DNA of 64,000 nt from Azomonas tarimensis. Its GTDB lineage: Bacteria; Pseudomonadota; Gammaproteobacteria; Pseudomonadales; Pseudomonadaceae. The notes beneath the pieces were generated by a model, which was given only the letters and a program-made list of their open reading frames with translations, made no database searches and was not told the origin of the DNA. The first letter of the stretch is position 1. Every line of letters begins with the position of its first letter. The stretch lies in NCBI RefSeq assembly GCF_042648805.1, contig NZ_JBHRXZ010000006.1, positions 50,307 through 114,306 on the forward strand, written 5' to 3'. Made by a program: the position numbers and the translations under genes. Positions 25,682 to 34,981 of the stretch are shown here, in pieces.

Positions 25682-26938
25682 ATGCAGGAGCATAGCCACG
25701 ACCCGGTATGGCGCCAGGCGCTGTCCGGTGCGCAGATGCTGTTCGTTGCCTTCGGCGCGCTGGTGCTGATGCCGCTGATCACCGGCATGGACCCGAATGT
25801 GGCGCTGTTCACGGCCGGGCTCGGCACGCTGATCTTCCACTTGGTCACCCGCAATCAAGTGCCGGTGTTTCTTGCGTCGAGTTTCGCCTTCATTGCGCCG
25901 ATCCTGGCGGTGAACCTGGAATACGGACTGCCGGCGACCCTCGGCGGGCTGGTGGCCGCCGGCCTGCTCTACATGCTGCTGGCCGGTGCGGTGCGCCTCA
26001 AGGGCACCGGTTTCATCGACCGGCTGCTGCCGCCGGTGGTCATCGCTCCGGTGATCATGGCCATCGGTCTCGGCCTGGCTCCGGTGGCGGCCAACATGGC
26101 GATGGGCCGCACGGGAGATGGCAGTGACCAGTTGGTGCCCTACTGGACGGCCCTGACGGTTTCAATGGGTGCGCTGCTGGTCACCGTTGTGGTGGCGATC
26201 GTTGGCCGCGGGCTGCTACGCCTGATTCCCATCCTGGCTGGGGTAGGCGCCGGCTACGCCCTGGCCTGGGTGCTTGGCCTCGTCGATCTGGCCCCCGTGG
26301 GCGCGGCGCCCTGGCTGGCGGTCCCCGCCTTTGTCGCGCCGGAGTTCCACTGGGGTGCCATCCTGTTCATGTTGCCGATCGCCATCGCCCCGGCCATCGA
26401 GCACATCGGCGACGTGCTGGCCATCGGCAGCGTGACCGGCAAGAACTACCTGCAAAAGCCCGGCCTGCACCGCACCCTGCTGGGCGACGGCCTGGCCACT
26501 TCGGCGGCCGGCATGCTCGGCGGCCCACCGAACACTACCTACTCCGAGGTTACCGGCGCGGTGATGCTGACCCGCAACTTCAATCCGCGGGTGATGCTCT
26601 GGGCTGCGGGCATCGCCATCGCGCTGGCGTTCATCGGCAAGTCCGGCGCGCTGCTGCAGAGCATTCCGGTGCCGGTGATGGGCGGTATCCTGGTACTGCT
26701 GTTCGGCTCGATCGCAGTGGTCGGCCTGAACACGCTCATTCGTCACCGGGTCGATCTGTCGGAGCCGCGCAACCTGGCGATCGTTTCGGTCACGCTGGTG
26801 TTCGGCATCGGCGGCATGGTGATCGGCGAGGGTGATCTTGGCCTGAAGGGGATTTCCCTCTGCGCGATCGCAGCGATTGCGCTGAATCTGCTGTTGCCTG
26901 GCGCCAAGGGCTGGGATCGCGGCGAGCCCCAGATCTGA
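25682..26938 (+). CDS. uraA: uracil/xanthine permease (NCS2), UraA type
   Basis: An inner-membrane uracil:proton symporter of 418 residues with about 14 membrane segments. NCS2 features are visible: QMLFVAFGALVLMPLITGMD near the N-terminus, APAIEHIGDVLAIGSVTGKN with the conserved substrate-binding Glu, and GGPPNTTYSEVTGAV. It starts immediately after the upp stop, matching the upp-uraA operon of E. coli and Pseudomonas. Its stop codon lies inside the long palindrome shared with pagL. Confidence 0.95.
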   Translation: MQEHSHDPVWRQALSGAQMLFVAFGALVLMPLITGMDPNVALFTAGLGTLIFHLVTRNQVPVFLASSFAFIAPILAVNLEYGLPATLGGLVAAGLLYMLLAGAVRLKGTGFIDRLLPPVVIAPVIMAIGLGLAPVAANMAMGRTGDGSDQLVPYWTALTVSMGALLVTVVVAIVGRGLLRLIPILAGVGAGYALAWVLGLVDLAPVGAAPWLAVPAFVAPEFHWGAILFMLPIAIAPAIEHIGDVLAIGSVTGKNYLQKPGLHRTLLGDGLATSAAGMLGGPPNTTYSEVTGAVMLTRNFNPRVMLWAAGIAIALAFIGKSGALLQSIPVPVMGGILVLLFGSIAVVGLNTLIRHRVDLSEPRNLAIVSVTLVFGIGGMVIGEGDLGLKGISLCAIAAIALNLLLPGAKGWDRGEPQI

Positions 26939-26980
26939 CCCTGTGGGCGACGGCATTGCGCCGTCGCCCACAGGGTCAGA
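26934..26980. terminator. 21-bp perfect inverted repeat between uraA and pagL
   Basis: Positions 26934-26954 and 26960-26980 are perfectly complementary (21 bp, 5-nt loop ATTGC). The left arm contains the uraA TGA (26936-26938) and the right arm the pagL TGA (26976-26978), so both convergent mRNAs would end in the same hairpin with their stop codons within the stem. No T run follows on either strand. A bidirectional transcription barrier or mRNA-stabilising structure is the likely role. Confidence 0.7.
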
Positions 26981-27494
26981 GCGCGACCCGATAGAAGAGG
27001 CTGTAGCTTTCGGTGCCCTCGTTGGGGCGCTTGATGCCGGCGTTGGAATAATGGATGGCACGCAGGCCGAGCTGGTGGCCACCGGAGAAGCGCAGGCCCA
27101 CGCCGAAGCGGTCCTCGAACTGGAAGGCAGTGCTCAGGTTGTTGCCCTCGAGTGAAGTGCGCTCGAACAGCGCCACACCGATGCCCGCCTCGATGAAAGG
27201 CCTTACCCCTTCCCCGGCGAACTGGTAGACGAACACCGGAGCGAAAGAAAGGCTATGGTTGGCGGAATCGCGGTCGCCTTGCCAGTAGGTGTAGCCGGCA
27301 TCCCAATAACCGGTCAGCCGTCCCACCCCGGTCTCGAACCAGCTCCGGTCGAAATCGAACTGCAGGCCGAGGCGGTAGGTCATGTTCGACTCCCCGCTCT
27401 GCCCGATTGCAGCCGTCACATCGACCGCGCTCGCCTGACCTGCCTGTCCCACCGTCAACAGGACCAACGCCGCCGCCGGGAAAAACCTCTTCAT
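26976..27494 (-). CDS. pagL: lipid A 3-O-deacylase
   Basis: PagL is an outer-membrane beta-barrel enzyme that removes the 3-O acyl chain from lipid A and so weakens TLR4 recognition. The 172-residue precursor has a signal peptide ending near QASA. The catalytic residues can be read: His148 and Ser150 in HYSNAG and Glu162, with the same 14-residue His-to-Glu spacing as P. aeruginosa PagL. The C-terminal FYRVAL suits an outer-membrane barrel. GAGGAG precedes the ATG. It lies 79 bp downstream of murI, on the same strand. Confidence 0.9.
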   Translation of the reverse strand: MKRFFPAAALVLLTVGQAGQASAVDVTAAIGQSGESNMTYRLGLQFDFDRSWFETGVGRLTGYWDAGYTYWQGDRDSANHSLSFAPVFVYQFAGEGVRPFIEAGIGVALFERTSLEGNNLSTAFQFEDRFGVGLRFSGGHQLGLRAIHYSNAGIKRPNEGTESYSLFYRVAL

Positions 27495-27573
27495 GCTGAC
27501 TCCTCGTCACTACGGGTACATGACCACCTGATTCGCTGATAAATCAGGCCGGGCCCACCGCCAACCTCGCTGG

Positions 27574-28365
27574 CTAACCGGGGTAATACTCGACCTGCGC
27601 CATCTCACCCCATAACAGAGGCAAGACAGCGGTCATAAGTTGCGTATCGCCGCTTGTCCAGAACCTGACAATGCCCGGACCCTCACTCTGCAGGTCGCGC
27701 TCCAGCAACAGGCTTCCAAGCCGGCGGGCCACCGCTGAGCCCGTATCGATCAGACTGATCCCGGGCGGCAGCAGCTGCCGAAGCTGCGGCGCGACGAAGG
27801 GATAGTGAGTACAGCCCAGGATCAGCGTGTCACAGCCTTCGGCCAGCAGCGGGCGGACGAAGCCTGCGAGCAGGGCACGGGTCTCGTCATCCTCCAGCCG
27901 ACCCGCCTCGATGCGCTCGACCAGGCCCGGACAGGGCTGGGTCACCACCCGCACGTCACTGGCGAAGCGGTCGAGCAAGGCGGCGAAGCGGGCGCTCTGC
28001 AGGGTCCCGGTGGTAGCCAGTACGCCCACCACCCGGCTGCGGCTCGCTGCTGCGGCTGGCTTGACAGCCGGCTCCATACCCACCACCGGCAGTTGGGGAT
28101 GACGCTCGCGCAGATCGGCCACCGCGGCCGCGGTCGCGGTATTGCAGGCCACGACCAGAGCCTTGGCGCCTTGGTGGATAAAGAAGTCGGCGATGCCCCG
28201 GCAGCGCTCGCGGATGTACTCGGCACTCTTCTCACCGTAGGGAACGTGCCCGCTGTCGGCCAGGTAGAACAGCGATTCGTGTGGAAGGCATGCATGGATC
28301 TCGCGCAGGACCGACAGGCCGCCGACGCCCGAGTCGAACACGCCGATGGGCGCGCAGTCAGCCAT
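27574..28365 (-). CDS. murI: glutamate racemase
   Basis: MurI makes D-glutamate for peptidoglycan. The two catalytic cysteines are in VVACNTATA near residue 70 and ILGCTHYPF near 180, and the N-terminus shows GVFDSGVGGLSVLREI. I choose the second of two adjacent ATGs (28365) because GGGG lies at a better distance; 28368 would add one Met. The result is 263 residues. The first 8 bp overlap the end of moeB, so the two are translationally coupled. Confidence 0.95.
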   Translation of the reverse strand: MADCAPIGVFDSGVGGLSVLREIHACLPHESLFYLADSGHVPYGEKSAEYIRERCRGIADFFIHQGAKALVVACNTATAAAVADLRERHPQLPVVGMEPAVKPAAAASRSRVVGVLATTGTLQSARFAALLDRFASDVRVVTQPCPGLVERIEAGRLEDDETRALLAGFVRPLLAEGCDTLILGCTHYPFVAPQLRQLLPPGISLIDTGSAVARRLGSLLLERDLQSEGPGIVRFWTSGDTQLMTAVLPLLWGEMAQVEYYPG

Positions 28366-29113
28366 CATGCGCCCCGCATACAGCGCAGCCGGGATCGCGC
28401 CGCACTCGCAGTTCCCGAAAGCGAGTGGAAAGGCCATCGACCAGCAGTAGCCGGCCGATCATGGGTTCGCCGAAGCCTGCGAGCAGCTTGAGCGCTTCCA
28501 GCGCCTGCAGGCTGCCCACCAGACCAACCAGAGGCCCGGCGACCCCCGCCTCGCTGCAAGTCAACTCGGCTTCACTGCCGGCGCCGTACAGACAGTGATA
28601 GCAGGGACTGTCCGGCAAGCGGGGATCAAAGACCGACAGCTGCCCTTCCAGGCGAATCGCCGCGCCGCTTACCAGCGGGACGCGCGCCTGGACGCAGGCG
28701 GCATTGACCGCGGCGCGGGTGGCGAAGTTGTCGCTGCAGTCGAGTACCAGATCGACCGCCGCTACCGCCGCCGACAGCGAACCGGCATCCAGCGCCGTTT
28801 CGAGGGTGAGCAAGCGGATCTGCGGATTGATGGCGGCCAGCCGTCGCCGCGCGGACTCCGCCTTGCCCAGCCCGATGGCCGGACTGTCATGCAGGACCTG
28901 GCGCTGCAGATTGCTCAGATCGACCCGATCGAAATCGGCCAGATGCAGCTCGCCGACGCCGGCCGCCGCCAGGTACAACGCCACCGGAGAGCCGAGACCG
29001 CCCAGGCCGACAATGAGCACCCTGCTCTGCTTCAGGCGCAACTGGCCCTCGACATCGATCTGCGGCAGCAGGATCTGCCGGCTATAGCGAAGCAGCTCCT
29101 GGTCATCAAGCAT
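28358..29113 (-). CDS. moeB: molybdopterin-synthase adenylyltransferase-like protein (MoeB/ThiF family)
   Basis: An E1-like enzyme that adenylates the C-terminal glycine of a small sulfur carrier such as MoaD. The 251-residue protein has the nucleotide loop VLIVGLGGLGSPVALYLAAAG near residue 33, DLSNLQRQVLH, and the zinc-binding cysteine pairs CYHC near 172 and CAVC near the C-terminus. It overlaps prmC by 8 bp and murI by 8 bp. MoaD is not nearby, and a ThiF-like role with another carrier cannot be excluded, but the position matches Pseudomonas moeB. Confidence 0.88.
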   Translation of the reverse strand: MLDDQELLRYSRQILLPQIDVEGQLRLKQSRVLIVGLGGLGSPVALYLAAAGVGELHLADFDRVDLSNLQRQVLHDSPAIGLGKAESARRRLAAINPQIRLLTLETALDAGSLSAAVAAVDLVLDCSDNFATRAAVNAACVQARVPLVSGAAIRLEGQLSVFDPRLPDSPCYHCLYGAGSEAELTCSEAGVAGPLVGLVGSLQALEALKLLAGFGEPMIGRLLLVDGLSTRFRELRVRRDPGCAVCGAHDG

Positions 29114-29966
29114 GGCGACGCTCCCCCTGTCGCTCCGGCAGTGGCCAGCAACCGAGGCTCACCCGCTCCTGGCAGCCATGGTCACGCCGCGTATCGACCG
29201 CCACAAAGCCTCGCTGAGTGAGCAACTGGCGCACCGCCGTGCCCTGTTCGAAGCCGTGCTCCAGTAGCAGCCAGCCGCCGGGCGCCAGGAACCTTGGCGC
29301 CTGCTCGACGATGGCGCGCAGGTCGTCGAGGCCGTCGCGCCCGGACACCAGCGCGCTACTGGGTTCGAAGCGCAGGTCGCCCTCGTCAAGGTGAGGGTCG
29401 CCGTCCGGAATATAGGGCGGGTTGCTGAGGATCAGCGCGAACTGCTGGCGCCCCAGCGCGTAAAACCAGTCGCTGCGTTCGAACTGTACATTGCCCAGAC
29501 CAAGCCGCTGGCGGTTGCGCTCGGCCAGCGCCACAGCCGCATCGATACGATCAACGCCTGTCAGCCGCCAGCCGGGCCGCTCTGCCGCCAGTGCCAGGGC
29601 GATGGCCCCGCTGCCAGTGCCCAGATCGAGCACAGCGGCAGGGGTCGCCGGCAGAAGCTCGAGGGCGGTTTCCACAAGCAATTCGGTATCCGGTCGCGGA
29701 ATCAGCGTCTCGGCACTGACCTCCAGCTCCAGGCTCCAGAAGCCCTGCCGTCCGAGAATATGCGCCACCGGCTCACCGCGCCGACGCCGCGCAAGCCACT
29801 CGGCAAAGCGCGCCGCCTGCTCCGTTGCCACTTCCCGTTCAGGCCAGGTACGCAGATAGGTGGCCGGCTTGCTCAGCGCAGCGGCCAGCAACCATTCGGC
29901 ATCCAGCCTTGGGCTCGGCGAGTCCGGCAGGTCGGCCTGTTTCAGCAGGGCTTCGATGGTGGCCAT
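29106..29966 (-). CDS. prmC: release factor glutamine methyltransferase
   Basis: PrmC (HemK) methylates the Gln of the GGQ motif in RF1 and RF2. The ATG at 29966 (MATIEALLKQADLPD), preceded by GAAGGAC, gives 286 residues. The SAM-binding motif VLDLGTGSGAIALALAAERP is near residue 115 and the catalytic NPPYIPDGD near 184. Its substrate RF1 (prfA) is encoded just upstream in the same orientation with a 139-bp gap, the usual pairing. Confidence 0.95.
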   Translation of the reverse strand: MATIEALLKQADLPDSPSPRLDAEWLLAAALSKPATYLRTWPEREVATEQAARFAEWLARRRRGEPVAHILGRQGFWSLELEVSAETLIPRPDTELLVETALELLPATPAAVLDLGTGSGAIALALAAERPGWRLTGVDRIDAAVALAERNRQRLGLGNVQFERSDWFYALGRQQFALILSNPPYIPDGDPHLDEGDLRFEPSSALVSGRDGLDDLRAIVEQAPRFLAPGGWLLLEHGFEQGTAVRQLLTQRGFVAVDTRRDHGCQERVSLGCWPLPERQGERRHA

Positions 29967-30105
29967 GTCCTTCGCTTCTGGTCTATGAGGCGCTAAGCCT
30001 TGGTGGGTCGGCAGCATGTCATCGCAACAGCTGGAGCTTGACAGAAGCCTCCATGTGCGCAGCAGCAACGCTCGTCCAGCCTTCAGCGCTTCTATCGGCT
30101 CTTGG

Positions 30106-31188
30106 CTAGTCCCCCAGGGCCGCCAACTGATCGGCCTGGTACTCGCTGAGCAAGGGCTCGATCACCGCGTCGACACCGCCGGCCATGACCTCGTCAATGG
30201 CATAGAGCGTCAGGTTGACCCGGTGGTCGGTGACCCGTCCCTGAGGGAAGTTGTAAGTCCGGATGCGCTCGGAGCGATCTCCCGAGCCCACCAGCAGGCG
30301 GCGGGTGTCGGAAATTTCCTTGTGCGCGGCGGCATCCTGCATGTCCTGCAGTTTGGCCGACAACCAGGACATCGCCTTGGCGCGGTTCTTGTGCTGCGAT
30401 CGCTCTTCCTGGCACTCGACGACGAGGCCGGTGGGCAGATGGGTGATGCGGATTGCCGAGTCGGTCTTGTTGACGTGCTGGCCGCCCGCGCCCGAAGAGC
30501 GATAGGTGTCCACGCGCAGCTCGGCCGGATTGATCTCCACCGCCGCCTGTTCATCGGGCTCCGGCAGGACCGCCACGGTACAGGCAGAGGTGTGGATGCG
30601 CCCCTGGGACTCGGTTTCCGGGACCCGCTGGACCCGGTGCGCACCGGATTCGAACTTTAGCTTGGCGTAGACGTTATCGCCCTCGACCCGCGAAATCACC
30701 TCCTTGTAACCACCATGCTCACCGAGGCTCTCGGAGAGGATCTCGATCCGCCAGCCCTGCCTTTCGGCATAGCGCGAATACATGCGGAACAGATCGCCGG
30801 CGAAAATCGCCGCCTCGTCCCCACCCGTACCGGCGCGAATCTCCAGGAACACGTTGCGACCGTCCCGGGGGTCCCGGGGCAACAGCATCCGCTGCAGGTC
30901 CGACTCCAGCGCCGCCAAGCGCTGCCGGGCATCGGCCACCTCCTCGGCGGCCATCTCCCGAAGATCCGGGTCGCTGTCCTTGAGCAGCGCCTGGGCGCCT
31001 TCGAGGTCGGCCTGGACACGCAGGTACTCACGGTAGGCCTGATGCACCGGCTCGATTTCGGCGTACTCTTTCGAATAAGCGCGGAAACGGCTCTGGTCGC
31101 TGATGATTTCGGCATCACCCAGCAGGGCGGTCAGCTCTTCGTAGCGGTCCTGGATCAGGTCCAGCTTGTTCAGCAGGGAGGCTTTCAT
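30106..31188 (-). CDS. prfA: peptide chain release factor 1
   Basis: RF1 terminates translation at UAA and UAG. The 360-residue protein carries the peptidyl-tRNA hydrolysis motif GAGGQHVN near residue 230 and the codon-recognition PxT-type loop in domain 2. The ATG overlaps the hemA stop codon as ATGA (31185-31188), so the two are coupled, as in E. coli hemA-prfA-prmC. Confidence 0.97.
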   Translation of the reverse strand: MKASLLNKLDLIQDRYEELTALLGDAEIISDQSRFRAYSKEYAEIEPVHQAYREYLRVQADLEGAQALLKDSDPDLREMAAEEVADARQRLAALESDLQRMLLPRDPRDGRNVFLEIRAGTGGDEAAIFAGDLFRMYSRYAERQGWRIEILSESLGEHGGYKEVISRVEGDNVYAKLKFESGAHRVQRVPETESQGRIHTSACTVAVLPEPDEQAAVEINPAELRVDTYRSSGAGGQHVNKTDSAIRITHLPTGLVVECQEERSQHKNRAKAMSWLSAKLQDMQDAAAHKEISDTRRLLVGSGDRSERIRTYNFPQGRVTDHRVNLTLYAIDEVMAGGVDAVIEPLLSEYQADQLAALGD

Positions 31189-32453
31189 CGTTTCGACTCA
31201 CCCTCGGCGAGGGCAAACAGCTCCTGGGCGACCGAGAGCGCTTCGATCCGGCCCTCGGCGGAAAATTTCTTCAGCTGCACGCTGGGTGCATGCAGCAACT
31301 TGTTGGTCAGACCACGCGCCAGGGCCGCCATCACCTCCGAGGGGTCTGCACCTGCCGCAACGAGGCGCTGCGCCTTCTGCAGTTCCTCGTCTCGCAGTCG
31401 CTCGGCCTGCTGGCGGTAGGCACGCAGGACATCCACCGCGGCCAGCTCGCGCAGGCGCAGCATGAACTCCTCGGCACCGACCGATACCAGCTCTTCGGCG
31501 GCCTGGGCGGCGCCCTGTCGGCTCTTGAGGTTTTCCGCGACCACATCGTGCAGGTCGTCGACGGTGTACAGATAGACGTCGTCGAGCTCACCGACCTGTG
31601 CTTCGATATCTCGCGGTACGGCGATATCGACCATGAACATGGGCTTGTGTCGCCGCCGCTTGAGCGCCTGCTCCACGGCTCCCTTTCCGAGAATCGGCAA
31701 TTGGCTGGCAGTGGAGCTGATGACGATATCGCTGTTGGCCAACTCATCGGGGATGTCGGCCAGCAGGATGGCGTGAGCGCCGAACTGCTCGGCCAGCGAA
31801 CTGGCCCGCTCGAGGGTCCGGTTGGCCACCACGATGCGCTTGATGCCCTGCTCGTGCAGGTGGCGGGCAACCAGGGTAATGGTTTCGCCGGCACCGATGA
31901 GCAGCGCCTGGCTGCGATCGAGGTTGCTGAAGATCTGCCGCGCCAGGGTCACCGCGGCGAACGCGACGGACACCGGATTCTCGCCGATGGCGGTGTCGGT
32001 GCGGACGGTCTTGGCGGTGCTGAAGGTGGCCTGGAACAGCCGCCCCAGCAAAGGGCCGACACTGCCCGCCTCGCGCGCAATCGCATAGGCGGATTTCATC
32101 TGGCCAAGGATCTGCGGCTCGCCCAGTACCAGCGAATCGAGCCCGGCGGCGACGCGCATCATGTGGCGTACCGCAGCGTCTCCATGATGGACATAGGTGC
32201 ACGCCTTGAGATCTTCCAGGCGCAAGCGGTGGAAGCTCGCCAGCCAGGCCAGCACCGCCTCGGTCTCCGGCTGATCCTGCTGCAGGTACAGTTCGCTGCG
32301 GTTGCAGGTGGAGAGAATGGCGGCTTCACGGGTAGGCGTGACACGGCACAACTGATGCAGCGCCTCGACCATCTGCTCAGGCGTGAACGCCACGCGCTCG
32401 CGGACATCTACCGAAGCGGTCTTGTGGTTAATGCCGAGCGCAATGAAAGCCAT
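31185..32453 (-). CDS. hemA: glutamyl-tRNA reductase
   Basis: HemA reduces glutamyl-tRNA(Glu) to glutamate-1-semialdehyde, the first committed step of tetrapyrrole synthesis. The ATG at 32453 (MAFIALGINHKTASVDVRER) gives 422 residues, normal length. The catalytic Cys is in LSTCNRSELY near residue 50 and the NADPH domain shows LLIGAGETITLVARHLHEQG near 180. It diverges from the TPR lipoprotein gene; the 182-bp gap should hold both promoters, but no strong consensus pair is visible. Confidence 0.96.
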   Translation of the reverse strand: MAFIALGINHKTASVDVRERVAFTPEQMVEALHQLCRVTPTREAAILSTCNRSELYLQQDQPETEAVLAWLASFHRLRLEDLKACTYVHHGDAAVRHMMRVAAGLDSLVLGEPQILGQMKSAYAIAREAGSVGPLLGRLFQATFSTAKTVRTDTAIGENPVSVAFAAVTLARQIFSNLDRSQALLIGAGETITLVARHLHEQGIKRIVVANRTLERASSLAEQFGAHAILLADIPDELANSDIVISSTASQLPILGKGAVEQALKRRRHKPMFMVDIAVPRDIEAQVGELDDVYLYTVDDLHDVVAENLKSRQGAAQAAEELVSVGAEEFMLRLRELAAVDVLRAYRQQAERLRDEELQKAQRLVAAGADPSEVMAALARGLTNKLLHAPSVQLKKFSAEGRIEALSVAQELFALAEGESKR

Positions 32454-32635
32454 GCGGGGTCGCTGGGTGGAAAACAGAACTCGCGATTCTCCTATTTCGT
32501 CCGATAGAGAACAACCGCTGCCATGCATTGTCCCACTCAATCAGCGCTCGCGCCCAGGCCGGCCGGGAGCGTTGGGCTTGCCCAATGGCTTGTGTCATCA
32601 TGCCCCAACCGTCTCTCTAGCCGTGCATTCCCGCC

Positions 32636-34360
32636 ATGAAAAGACTCTTCGCCCTGTCTGCCCTGTTGCTCATCGGCGGTTGTCAGACGCTCGTCCCACC
32701 CGCCTCCGAACCGGCAGTGCCTGTCGAGGAGAGCGCAAGCGAAGCGCCCGAGCCCACCCGCGCGCAGGGCTCGTTCAGCCAGGAGACCCTGTACTCGTTA
32801 CTGGTGGCAGAGCTGGCGGGCCAGCGCAACCGCTTCGACATCGCCCTGGGCAATTACGTCCAGCAGGCTAATGCCACCCAGGATCCCGGCGTCGCCGAAC
32901 GTGCGTTCCGCATCGCCGAATACCTCGGCGCCGAGCAGGCGGCCCTGGACACGGCGCTGATCTGGGCAGCCAATGCCCCCGAAGACCTGGACGCCCAGCG
33001 CGCCGCAGCAATCCAGCTGGCCCGCGCCGGCCAGTACGAACAATCGCTCGACTACATGGAACGGGTATTACGGCGCCAGGGCGACACCCACTTCGACTTT
33101 CTCGCCCTGTCCGCCGCGCGCACCGACCCGGACACCCGCGACGGTCTTCTGCAGAGTTTCGAGCGTCTGCTGCAGCGCTACCCCGACACCCCCCAGCTGG
33201 TGTTCGGCAAGGCGCTTTTGCTCGAGCAGGACGATCGCCCGCATGACGCCCTGACGTTGCTCGAGGGGCAGCCGCGCGCCGAGCGGCCGGTGCCCTCGAT
33301 TCTTCTCCACGCGCGCATTCTGCAGGTGCTCGACCGCGGCGACGAAGCGCTACCGCTGCTCAGGCGAAGCCTGCCACAGCATCCCGACGACAAGCGCCTC
33401 AGGCTCGCCTATGCGCGACTGCTGGTGGAAAGTGACCAGTTCGAAGCGGCCATCGGCGAGTTTTCCACCCTCCTCCAGCAGAACCCGGCCGACGACGACC
33501 TGCGTTTCTCCCTGGCCCTCGTCTGCATGGAAGCCGAAGCCTGGAAGGAAGCCATCGTCTACCTCGAAGACCTCATCGCCAGAGGCAGCCACGTCAATGC
33601 CGCCCAGTTCAACCTCGGCCGCGCCCATGAAGCCCTGGGCAACACCCGCCGCGCGCTGGACGCCTACTCCAGGGTTGCGCCCGGCAACGAATACCTCGCC
33701 GCCAAGTCCCTGCAGACCAAACTGCTGCTCGACAACAACCGTGGCGAAGAAGCCGCGACCCTGCTCCAGCGTGCTCGCCAGAGCCAGCCGGACTACGCCA
33801 TCCAGCTGTATCTGCTGGAGATCGAGGCGCTTTCCGAACAGGGTCGCCTGGAACTTGCCGAACAGCGGATCGACCAGGCGCTGGAGCAGTTCCCCGAGGA
33901 ACTGAACCTGCTCTACACCCGCGCGATGCTTGCCGAGAAACGCGGCGACCTGCAGCAACTTGAAGCCGACCTGCGCTTCATTCTTGATCGCGAGCCGGAA
34001 AATGCCATGGCACTCAACGCCCTGGGCTATACCTTGGCCGACCGCACCGTGCGCTTCGAGGAAGCCTTGGCGCTTATCGAAAAAGCCCACCAGCTGAACC
34101 CCGAAGACCCGGCCATTCTCGACAGCATGGGCTGGATCCAGTACCGCCTGGGCAACCATCAGGAAGCCGAGCGCTGGCTGCGCGAGGCGTTCGAACGGTA
34201 CCCGGATGCCGAAATCGCCGCCCATCTGGGTGAAGTCCTCTGGACCCAGGGCCAGCGCCGCGAAGCACGGCGGATCTGGTCGCAGGCCTACCAGAACGAA
34301 CCAGACAGCCCGATTCTGCGCGACACCCTGCGTCGCTTGACGGGCTCGGAGACGCTTTGA
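32636..34360 (+). CDS. tetratricopeptide-repeat lipoprotein
   Basis: A 574-residue protein with a lipoprotein signal (MKRLFALSALLLIGGC, Cys16) followed by roughly ten to twelve TPR or TPR-like helices across the whole mature part, for example the clear repeats near residues 280-330 and 470-540 (NALGYTLADRT, ILDSMGWIQYRLGNHQEAER). Such proteins act as scaffolds for envelope complexes. It lies 3 bp upstream of lolB, in the same place as its Pseudomonas counterparts, so it is likely co-transcribed with lolB and ispE. No enzymatic motif is seen. Confidence 0.88.
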   Translation: MKRLFALSALLLIGGCQTLVPPASEPAVPVEESASEAPEPTRAQGSFSQETLYSLLVAELAGQRNRFDIALGNYVQQANATQDPGVAERAFRIAEYLGAEQAALDTALIWAANAPEDLDAQRAAAIQLARAGQYEQSLDYMERVLRRQGDTHFDFLALSAARTDPDTRDGLLQSFERLLQRYPDTPQLVFGKALLLEQDDRPHDALTLLEGQPRAERPVPSILLHARILQVLDRGDEALPLLRRSLPQHPDDKRLRLAYARLLVESDQFEAAIGEFSTLLQQNPADDDLRFSLALVCMEAEAWKEAIVYLEDLIARGSHVNAAQFNLGRAHEALGNTRRALDAYSRVAPGNEYLAAKSLQTKLLLDNNRGEEAATLLQRARQSQPDYAIQLYLLEIEALSEQGRLELAEQRIDQALEQFPEELNLLYTRAMLAEKRGDLQQLEADLRFILDREPENAMALNALGYTLADRTVRFEEALALIEKAHQLNPEDPAILDSMGWIQYRLGNHQEAERWLREAFERYPDAEIAAHLGEVLWTQGQRREARRIWSQAYQNEPDSPILRDTLRRLTGSETL

Positions 34361-34363
34361 TCC

Positions 34364-34981
34364 ATGATGACCGCCTCTCGCATTCTCACCCTGTCCCTTG
34401 CCACCCTCCTGCTGGTTGGATGCGCCAGCCACGAAACCTTCGAGGGAGCCGGTGACCCGGCAGCCTGGCGCCAGCACCGCGCCCAGGTCGAAGCCATAGA
34501 TGGCTGGCAGATCAACGGCAAGATCGGCATCCGCGCGCCCCAGGAGTCCGGCAGCGGTACGCTGTTCTGGCTACAGCGCCAGGACTACTTCGACATTCGT
34601 CTCTCCGGCCCGCTCGGCCGCGGCGCGACACGCCTGACCGGCCGCCCTGACGCCGTCACGCTGGAGGTCGCCAACCAGGGCCGCTTCGAGGCCGAGTCCC
34701 CCGAGGCGCTGGTGGAGGCGCAACTGGGCTGGCAACTGCCGGTCTCCAACCTGCTCTGGTGGGTGCGCGGCCTGCCGGCTCCGGACAGCCGCAGCCAGGT
34801 GACTCTGGACGGCGGCAACCGGCTCGCCCGGCTGCAACAGGATGGCTGGCAAGTGGAGTTCCTCGCCTATGCCGATCACGCCGGATACTCACTGCCTGAG
34901 CGCATTCGCCTGGAGGGACACGAGGTGCAGCTCACCCTGGTGATCAAGGACTGGCAGCCGCGCCGGCTGGGCCAGCCATGA
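34364..34981 (+). CDS. lolB: outer-membrane lipoprotein LolB
   Basis: LolB receives lipoproteins from LolA and inserts them into the inner leaflet of the outer membrane. The 205-residue precursor has a lipobox LLLVGC at Cys20; a second ATG immediately follows the first. The mature protein has WQINGKIGIRAPQESGSGTL and YSLPERIRLEGHEVQLTLVI typical of the family. The stop overlaps the ispE ATG as ATGA. Confidence 0.94.
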   Translation: MMTASRILTLSLATLLLVGCASHETFEGAGDPAAWRQHRAQVEAIDGWQINGKIGIRAPQESGSGTLFWLQRQDYFDIRLSGPLGRGATRLTGRPDAVTLEVANQGRFEAESPEALVEAQLGWQLPVSNLLWWVRGLPAPDSRSQVTLDGGNRLARLQQDGWQVEFLAYADHAGYSLPERIRLEGHEVQLTLVIKDWQPRRLGQP

